Part shown: positions 57,301 through 64,000 of the stretch, in pieces
How positions within the stretch are numbered: the stretch's first letter is position 1
Layout of the letters: every line of letters begins with the position of its first letter
From: Diorhabda sublineata
Lineage: Eukaryota > Arthropoda > Insecta > Coleoptera > Chrysomelidae
Assembly (NCBI RefSeq): GCF_026230105.1
Contig: NC_079475.1
Location: 14,710,125-14,774,124, forward strand
Length of the DNA stretch: 64,000 bases
Direction: 5' to 3'
Notes under the pieces: generated by a model
The model's input: only the letters and a program-made list of their open reading frames with translations
What the model was told of the DNA's origin: nothing
Databases searched by the model: none
Position numbers and translations under genes: made by a program

Positions 57301-60300
57301 GAAAAAAGTAGTCTCTAATGATAAATGTCAGTTTGTTTTTGAATAAGATAGTTTCTAAAGAACTGTGACGAGTTTCAAATGGCACGGCAGGAAAACCAAA
57401 ATTTCAAATAGAAAATCATTTGAAAGAAAGACTTCTTCTTCGCTAGAGAACAATTTCCGACAGTAGATAAAGTTCTATATGTCACGTTTCGAGATGATAA
57501 GGCTTACCCTGAACTAAATCTTGGCAAGATGAATCTGTTACTAATCGAAGACAAGCTTTTGACACATCCAGCATTCAGTCCAGACCTTGCACAGTCAGAT
57601 TACTATTCAGATCCATCGCAAATTTCTTGTGTAGGGAAAGAATCCAAAGGAGATTTTGAAAATGCAGTGTGACAATTTTTTGCATCTAAGCACAAAAAAT
57701 GGTAGTACCAAGGTCTCGAGGAGCTTGTTGAACATTGGGTTCAGACCATAGAATATTTCGAATATTATATTATATATTTAATAAACAACTGAGCATTGAA
57801 TATTAACTATGAGAGTGTAATATCATGCAACATCTTTGTAAAATAATGAAAGACCTGAAAGTACCTAAAAATTGATAAATCTCACGAAAATGACACTCGA
57901 GAACACTCAAAACAAATTAAAATAAATCATCAGGTAAGACTAAAACAAGGAGATCCTTTACCTACTTTGTTGTTCAACTTAGTACTGTAATGGATACTAC
58001 GAAGAAGTGGAATCTACAACGTCGGAGCACTAAAAACAAAAACAAACACAGTTATTAGAATATGCAGATGATAAGGTAATTCTATAAACAAGTGAAAAGG
58101 AATTGGAAAGTACATGCAGGGATTTTCAATTGACACAGAATCACTTTTTGGTAATGCCAAAAATGTTGCTATCGTGTCTCTTGCTGGTGCAAGCCAAGCG
58201 CAGTTCAAATACTTGGACAAGCTTAATGACAAGCTTATATACTTAACAGCCCTTGGTCGCCCACTATGCAACTATGAACTGATTAGCTCAACCTCTAATG
58301 AGACCTGGTAGATTAGAAATTTTTTCTGGGCAATCTTCCTACAAGATAATTTATGCATTACTAGTAACCATCTGCTCGTTGTAAATGTTACAGATTTTGT
58401 GGACTATAAGGAACAATGTGTCATTAATTAAATTGTGATTATCACCTTTCTCGAAGATTTTTTTTCATTATAATGATGAACAGTGTCTGCTATGGCGTGG
58501 GAAATGTCGTTCATGTAGACGCAAGGAGGAAACGTATCCAAACAAATTGCATGGAATTGATCGGAATCTCTCATTGTTATTTCAGAAAACATTTCGAAAT
58601 CCTTGTTCAATATTGCTTCCTTAATAGCTTCGACTCTTTTTGGTACAATTGTCTGCGCTCTGTAACGGAGGAGTTCCGAAGTTTCGACGCTTTTTTTCAT
58701 ACCAACAGTTGAACTGTACTTTTTCCTCTCGTCGTTTACTACTAGAATTATAACTCTCATTTCTGGCCAATGAGATACTGGTGCTATTTGATGAGCTATA
58801 GAATCTTCACCTTTAGGATCTACTCCTTTGCTCCATTGAACCTTTGAAACAAATTAAATCAAATTTACTATAAGTATCAGTGATAGAACCAAAAAAAATA
58901 TATAACTCACCCATCCACCGTATAAACTTCTACAAGCACTTCCCGATCCAACTCTGGCGATACTCGTTATATCACCTTTAATTTCATATAAATCTGCCAA
59001 TGCGGCAACTAGACACGCGTAACCAGCAGCTGACGAAGCTAAACCAGCTGCAGTAGGAAAATTGTTTTTGGAACATATTGTTATATTCCATTTTAAAATT
59101 GGCAATTCCGGATTAGCTCTTCTTCTTACTACAAAAATGAACTAATAAGAAATGAAATTTTTCATAATAATCTCCCCAAGTTTTAGTTAAAAAGTAAAAT
59201 AAAAACTATCTTCAATTTGCTGATCATACTTAAAATGCTCTTTTATCAAGAAATTTTTGTGAAATTATAGTTGGAGAAACAGTTCTACTGTTTCAAAAAA
59301 GGGTGACCAAGTTTTTAGGTTAGATAAAAAACTGAAAAAATAATTGGGGTTTGCTTAGTAAAAATACATCATAATGCCATCGATTCATTGTACTCAATAA
59401 ACTGTACTAGTTAAGAGGTTGAAGATCCTAACTAACAAACAAATTGGTACTATACAAAGTCACACTGAAACCCATTTGCAGTTATGGTATTCAACTATGG
59501 AGCACTGCATCCAAGTCAAAGCAATTCTAGAAAGATTTCAGTCAAAAGTCCTCAAAATTCTTATAAATGCTCCATTGTATGAAACCAATAACGTTATTGC
59601 TTGTGATCTTCAAATTAAGTCAGTTGAAGAAAAAATATTTTACTTCTCCCAGAAGTATGCTCACCGCATTGAAACTCATCCCAACCCATTGGCTCCTTCT
59701 TCAAGAAGCCGTTGGATCTTGATGTTGGTGACGAGCCTTCCTCGCCTATATGGGCACCAAGAGAACTGTTAATTTTCTTGGGATCAATCTAAAATGGAAG
59801 CCATCGTTTCGAGGATTTGTGTCCAAATCAGGTGTCGCGAACGATTTCTGCGGGAATTCTGGCGAAATTCCATGGTACATTAGTCTTACTGTAACATGCA
59901 GGGCTCTGTTGCAATTGACTATTATTCCCTAGTTACTTGTGGTAACACCATGGACAATAATAAGAAAAATATCTCACTCTCTTTTACCTCCGAATTCCCC
60001 TCCTAACAATGTGGAAAAATCAGAGACCGTGACAAATCCTTCTCTTCCTCCCAATGGTTTTGACTAAACAGGGAGCACGGTACCCACTACCCCATGGCAA
60101 CGATTTCTATCGATATCGAAGCTCTAACTGATGCTTTTGATAATATCCAGTTCAAACGCCCCATCATTAGTGGTGTGGCAAAGAGGATAAGTTTATGTTT
60201 ATAAGATTTAGCAAAGACATCCGGTATAATTGAATTCTGGATTATTGTGAAAAATTAACATTACAACAAAAAATATTCATCATTCTTCCATTTATGTATC

Positions 60301-61421
60301 TGAAGATTCCTATCGTATATATTATTCCAATTATGTAAATACTAACCTTCTTTTAAACAGTTTTGTAATCTTTTGTTATCAAATGACTGTAATTCACCAT
60401 TTAACCAAAACACATTTTCTTTTATTGAAGGACTTGCTAAAATAGTGGTTTTGGCGCACATCTAAAACATTTTAAATAGTGACTACAATTTGTAAGAATT
60501 ACAGCCGTTTATTAACAGATCTATTATCAGCAACTCCTTTTCTTTTTCTATGTTTTTTTATCATTTTGTGTTTTGTCTAACTTATTTTTTTGCTTTATTG
60601 TTTCTTTTCTGATTCCATCAAAAGTTGTATTGCAAACTACATAATAGTAACAAAAACATATCAATGTACACCATACTAAAACTGAACTGAGGTCTGATAT
60701 GCCCTTGTGTAAGGACATTAAAGGGTCTTATACAACGTCATTTCAACCTGTGAATAAAATGCAAAAATTGATAGAAAAACTGGAACAGGAAAGGGATACA
60801 GACAGACCTATTTGTTCCCTTTTAAATATATATAATATAAATATTAAATTACTTTTGGACTTTCCTTGGACAATACTACTTTTAAACACGCTTGTATGTA
60901 CCAGTTTTTCCATATATTTTGTGAATATTAAATACATTCTACAGCTTTTATTAGTTTTTTTTATGCATGCAGTGTGGTTGAACAAGAGTGGGATAAAAAT
61001 TTATTCAGGTAAAAATGTTTATTCAGCTTATTGAATTTAATCAAGTAATTTCAACTTAATAACTAAAGAAAATTGGATTGTAAAAAATTGATTGATTTTA
61101 GGTCTTTAGGTAATCAAAATATCACAAAAAACATATAAAAAGGTCTAGAAATAAAAAGTTGAAGAAAATAATTATTAACTTACAAAATCTGTGCTTAATG
61201 TCCCACTTATTGAATCATTTATGGGTAATATTAATTCTTCATCTCGTTTACCCCCTAAAATAGGTGAATATAAAGTATTGGAATATTTAATCTATATTAA
61301 AAATAATGTAGAAAGTGTATTTTGCTACCGCAATCATATATATATATATATTAATACTTGAAAACTTACAATATTTAATCACAGCTATATTTACAGGAGC
61401 TACGACTGTTACTATCTTCAT
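54386..61421 (-). CDS. MVD: Diphosphomevalonate decarboxylase (MVD), 7 exons
   Basis: Catalyses ATP-dependent decarboxylation of mevalonate 5-diphosphate to isopentenyl diphosphate, the last step of the mevalonate pathway. Seven phase-matched exons: 61421-61370, 61254-61184, 60461-60347, 59128-58911, 58841-58446, 55818-55663 and 54538-54386, giving 386 residues (human about 400). Residues 1-25 carry VVAPVNIAVIKYWGKRDEEL. The GHMP ATP-binding loop is at about 101-116 (NNFPTAAGLASSAAGY). SGSACRSLYGGW closes exon 4, and DSDQFHAICLDTFPP lies in exon 5. VAYTFDAGPNA begins at residue 285, so Asp290 matches the catalytic Asp. The C-terminus is KIGDGPKILRDEKHHLL. All key residues are present and no stop interrupts the model. 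The exon 5 donor GTGATA is weak. Insects lack sterol synthesis, so the product would feed juvenile hormone, dolichol, ubiquinone and prenylation. LINE, mariner and minisatellite sequence fills introns 4-6. Confidence 0.97.
54539..54724 (-). other. Exon-like open segment with a membrane helix, continuous with the last MVD exon
   Basis: Behind the acceptor TTTGCTACACAG the frame reads TVCGNFNCCLYKFNFN, then AVLIKIYNSGIFVIIFCFFG with ILMDLF as one predicted membrane helix. It then runs without a stop into the last MVD exon in the MVD frame. It joins the 55318-55419 segment in phase. No protein family recognised; a tetraspanin-like tail was considered but the CCG motif is missing. Confidence 0.3.
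55318..55419 (-). other. Exon-like open segment of unknown identity inside MVD intron 6
   Basis: 102 bp (34 codons, phase 0 at both ends) bounded by acceptor TGTCTCAG and a strong donor GTAAGT. It encodes DTFNLSWYSQTSLNNLKLEG followed by QSFNGCLIFGFNQQ. It is on the MVD strand but has no counterpart in the MVD family. Together with 54539-54724 it could be an alternative exon, part of an interleaved gene or a remnant. Confidence 0.35.
55990..56460 (-). pseudogene. LINE C-terminal fragment in MVD intron 5
   Basis: The minus strand reads HWERKVFRRIYGPVYKQSVW, KNTELCRLYEDPSLV, LGYLGRMPEKRECAKR and, shifted, RRRVLDGDDWRNVVEEAKA. This is the FERKVLRKIFGPV...NAELxxLYxEPsi...W.GHVARM...DWR.V...A tail of RTE-like LINEs. 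Confidence 0.85.
56975..57385. repeat. Degenerate minisatellite with GTCTCTAAAGACAAATG core
   Basis: About seven diverged units of roughly 50-55 bp, each with GTCTCTAAAGACAAATGACG-like sequence followed by a TTTGTTTTTGTAAAAGA-like part, in MVD intron 5. Confidence 0.7.
57386..57790 (+). pseudogene. Mariner transposase C-terminal remnant in MVD intron 5
   Basis: The plus strand reads LLTHPAFSPDLAQSDYYSDP, then ESKGDFENAV, a stop, QFFASKHKKW and GLEELVEHWVQTIEYFEYYI. It matches the HPPYSPDLAPSDYHLF...ENA..QFF.SK...F...GI..L..RW...I...G.YI end of mariner transposases. Confidence 0.82.
57900..58135 (+). pseudogene. LINE polymerase scrap in MVD intron 5
   Basis: Shifted frames read INHQVRLKQGDPLPTLLFNL and LEYADDKVIL, a stop, TSEKELESTCRDF. 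GxRQGDxLSxxLFNL...YADDxxL is the LINE polymerase core. Confidence 0.75.
58136..58440. other. Unassigned segment beside MVD exon 5
   Basis: A 65-codon open plus-strand frame (GNAKNVAIVSLAGASQAQFK and more) has coding-like composition but no family I recognise; probably another retroelement piece. Confidence 0.3.
59290..60190 (+). pseudogene. Jockey-like LINE ORF2 C-terminus in MVD intron 3
   Basis: The plus strand reads LQLWYSTMEHCIQVKAILER, FQSKVLKILINAPLYETNNV and IFYFSQKYAHRIETHPNPLA. This matches the IQLWGxAxxSNIxxLQRFQSKxLRxIxNAPWYVxN...Y..RL..HPNxLA end of jockey-clade elements. The following 400 bases continue in less AT-rich sequence without a clear family and may be part of the same insertion. 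Confidence 0.82.
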
Positions 61422-62009
61422 ACTTTCTGTTTATTTAATATAATATATGAAAAATGGAGAAACAGTAAATAAATGCCCAACCTCAGTTATTGGTTTATAT
61501 AAATGTAAACCCAATAGATTATTTATTAGACACTTTAATTATTAAGCAGTTTTCACTTATTTATAATTCTTTATATTATGATTTCTAATTTAAGAAAATT
61601 TACAGTTAACTGTCGTTAAATCCATTTGTAGATCGTTTGGATTTGGCACACTTAATAAAAAGTAGTTCTTATGTTCCAAATTAAGTTATACCAACATTTT
61701 AAATGTACATTGAGGTTGTTACTACTGATTTGCTAAATTGAAATGTCTAAACTTCCAATACTCTCAATATATCTCTTTTCAGGTATTAAATAACTGAAGA
61801 AAAATATTAAAGAAGTAAAAAATGTAATATTTGATATATTTAATAAGTAGAAACTAGTCCCTTTTTCTACAGAAATGCCTACCAAAATATTTTTGGTTCT
61901 TCACAATTTATAGTAGAGTACTATCGGAAAGTTAGATACAGTTTTTCTTTTAATATGAGAGATCCAAAAGTATTAATTCATAACATCTTAAAAATAATAA
62001 GAAAAAATA
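61422..62009. promoter_or_regulatory. Shared divergent promoter region, MVD and zinc-finger gene
   Basis: 588 bp separate the MVD start (minus) and the zinc-finger gene start (plus), so both 5' untranslated regions and promoters must lie here unless an upstream noncoding exon exists. The sequence is AT-rich, without a motif I can name. Confidence 0.45.
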
Positions 62010-64000
62010 ATGGAAATGCAAATTAAAGAAGAATTAATCGATTACGAAGAAAATATTTTTTTGGGAAATTTTGCCACCGTCAAAGTAGAAGAATGTAGAG
62101 AAAATTTGTTATGTATAAAAACCCTTTCGAATATAAAATTCGAATGTAACAATGACTTAGATTCAATTTCAAATGTATTAAATCATAGTATGGGATTCCA
62201 AAACGGGAAATATTTTAGAAATAATTCATCAACGAAACTAGACTCAAGCTTTCCTTTAAAAAATGAAATCTATGAAGAGTCAATATTAAATTTACCTGGC
62301 AGTAGCAAGGGGTATCAACAACAAGACTATAAAATACCCTTAAACAGGAAAGGAAAATATACTTGCTCAATTTGCATTAAAAGTAAGAAACAGTATTTTA
62401 TAGATATGCATTTAAATATATATACATACCAAAAGCTAACAAACATTTTACCAGCAAATTTAACCCTGCTGCAAACGTTACTAATATGAAACGCTAGGTC
62501 ATAATGGGTTAATAAAATACGGATCTAAACTCCAATAATATGTCTAATCAGCCTTTTCAGCGTTTTTTAACACAGGCCTTCTTTTCTGTCTTCTATGTTT
62601 CTTTATCAAGTAGTCTATTAATTTTGTACACAGTTGAATTTTCTATTCTTCAATTATTTTGATACTTACTAAAAACCCTCTTAAACCCAGCTCTCTCTTT
62701 TTATAAGAAGGATTTTGGAAAATATCTGGTTAAAACCCTAGGAATCAGCACATGAGTAGTGAAAACGATTCCACCTCAATTTCAGTTCCAAAGAATATTA
62801 TTTGTTTTATTTTTTTAAATATATTTTTCATGAGTCAAAAGTACCCAAATTTGAGATTTAAAAAAAAATCATATCCCTAAAAATATTAACCTTATAGTGA
62901 AAATTCATAGGACCTTTTTTATTTGTAATTTTTCTTATTTCCCAAAGTTAACTTTCTCAATTTTTGTTTTTTAATAAGTTGAGGTTTTTGATATTATTTT
63001 GTTATTTTAAATTCTTTTTCCTGTCTTTGGTGATACTGCAATCACTCTTTTATTTCAAATGTTTGGTATCCATTATTTCACGAATTGAAATAAAAAGAAT
63101 TTTTTTTATTTCCCAAAGTTAACTTTCTCAATTTTTGTTTTTTTAATAGGCTGATCTTTGGGGTTTTTGATATTATTTTGTTATTTTCTATTTCCTCATC
63201 ATATTTTTATTTCGTATCATATTAATTGTTGGTATTATCAACAAATTATGAATTTGTTTCCAGTTCTAATATTAAATTTATAAAAAAATGATATTATTTT
63301 AATTCTTTGTATGTTTTTTTATAAAAGTTAATTAAAATGTCTTGTTATAGATTTTACATCATCGATATTGAAGAGAAAACATTTAGATGTTCACTTTGGA
63401 AGATGTTTTACTCTTTGTTCTGTATGTGGTGCTATGTTTGGAAAAACTTCCGAATTTTTAATTCACTACTTTATTCATCGTTTAAAACGACAATTTACCA
63501 ATGGATTAAAATTGAAGAAGCCCCCAGTTACAAAATTGTCCTATGATGTTCAAAATTATTTAAAGTTTTCAGAAAATAGATGCAAAAAATTGACCAAGAA
63601 ATTGTTCAAAAAAGGAAATTTCAAATGTAAAAATTGTTTCAGAGTATTTTCATACAGATTACTTTTTCGAAAACACAAATGTATTTCTAATAGAAAAAAT
63701 TCGAATGAGTGCGACATTTGTTTTAAAAACTGTCGTACCAAGTTCGGTTTGAGTAACCATTTGAAAATGCACAAATTGGATACGATCATTTGCAATATTT
63801 GCAGTAAACAGTTTCTTCGTAATAATTTTTATAAACATTATCGTACACATATTGAACGTGAATCTCAACTTGATACCCATATGCAATGTTACAAAACTTT
63901 TTTTAACCCCGTAACGATTTGCTCAATAGAACAACCATCTAAAAATTTTTCCTCAAATAATTATCAATGTAATGTTTGTTTTAGAGAATTTATCAGTAAG
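62010..64000 (+). CDS. C2H2 zinc-finger protein, two exons seen, 3' end outside window
   Basis: Exon 1 (62010-62382) encodes an acidic N-terminus beginning MEMQIKEELIDYEEN and ends inside a zinc finger (YTCSICIK). Donor GTAAGA follows; the acceptor TGTTATAG is at 63343-63350 and exon 2 runs to the edge. Joining them in phase gives a perfect finger: CSIC, 12 residues, HLDVH. Further fingers in exon 2 are CSVC-12-HYFIH, CKNC-12-HKC (atypical last ligand), CDIC-12-HLKMH and CNIC-11-HYRTH; a sixth starts CNVC at the edge. No ZAD, BTB or KRAB domain is visible. The linkers are long and not TGEKP-like, so this may not be a classical tandem DNA-binding array. Probably a nuclear DNA- or protein-binding factor; no orthologue is recognised. 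The frame stays open to position 64000. Confidence 0.88.
62383..63350 (+). other. Intron of the zinc-finger gene
   Basis: 968 bp AT-rich intron with GTAAGA donor and TTATAG acceptor. It contains a short imperfect duplication: TTTCCCAAAGTTAACTTTCT with CAATTTTTGTTTTTTAATA at about 62938 and again at about 63108. Confidence 0.75.

Overview
The window is AT-rich, intron-rich animal DNA crowded with decayed transposons. Every conserved gene has insect-type orthologues: FITM2, MOSPD2, a TMED1/5-class p24 protein, ATP synthase epsilon (stunted), mevalonate diphosphate decarboxylase, a C2H2 zinc-finger gene and a baboon-type activin receptor. Together with the mix of mariner, Tc1, piggyBac, hAT, Crypton and RTE/jockey-like fragments, this points to an insect with a large genome. 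A beetle is my best guess, as inference only. Introns were placed by hand from GT/AG signals, reading phase and protein-family continuity.

Layout. About 1-24 kb: minus-strand interior of a TGF-beta superfamily type I receptor gene. One N-terminal ectodomain exon lies at 23522-23642. Two exons for the second half of the ectodomain, at 13393-13553 and 7883-8028, have the same phase and the same cysteine pattern, so they look like mutually exclusive alternatives. The 5' exon(s) and the transmembrane and kinase exons were not found and probably lie outside. The introns hold a foldback element, MITEs, a dead Crypton-like tyrosine recombinase, a long-inverted-repeat element around a transposase fragment, Tc1, mariner and piggyBac remnants, LINE pieces and a complete but decayed hAT element with a target-site duplication.

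28.4-29.5 kb: intronless FITM2 (+). 31.9-44.8 kb: nine-exon MOSPD2 (-), 501 aa, with introns holding LINE fragments, a tandem duplication and a minisatellite split by a LINE insertion. 46.0-46.7 kb: intronless TMED gene (+). 48.9-52.1 kb: stunted (+), with two possible last exons. 54.4-61.4 kb: seven-exon MVD (-), 386 aa. 62.0 kb to the right edge: C2H2 zinc-finger gene (+), divergent from MVD and running off the window.

The genes form no operon-like unit. FITM2 and MOSPD2 both act at the ER and lipid droplets. TMED is an ER-Golgi cargo adaptor. Stunted belongs to the mitochondrial F1 ATPase, and MVD makes the isoprenoid precursor that insects use for juvenile hormone and prenylation. Their adjacency is probably incidental.

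I found no CRISPR array, rRNA or tRNA. The most interesting items are the alternative receptor exons, the Crypton-like element with inverted ends, the alternative stunted 3' ends and the unexplained exon-like pair inside the last MVD intron.
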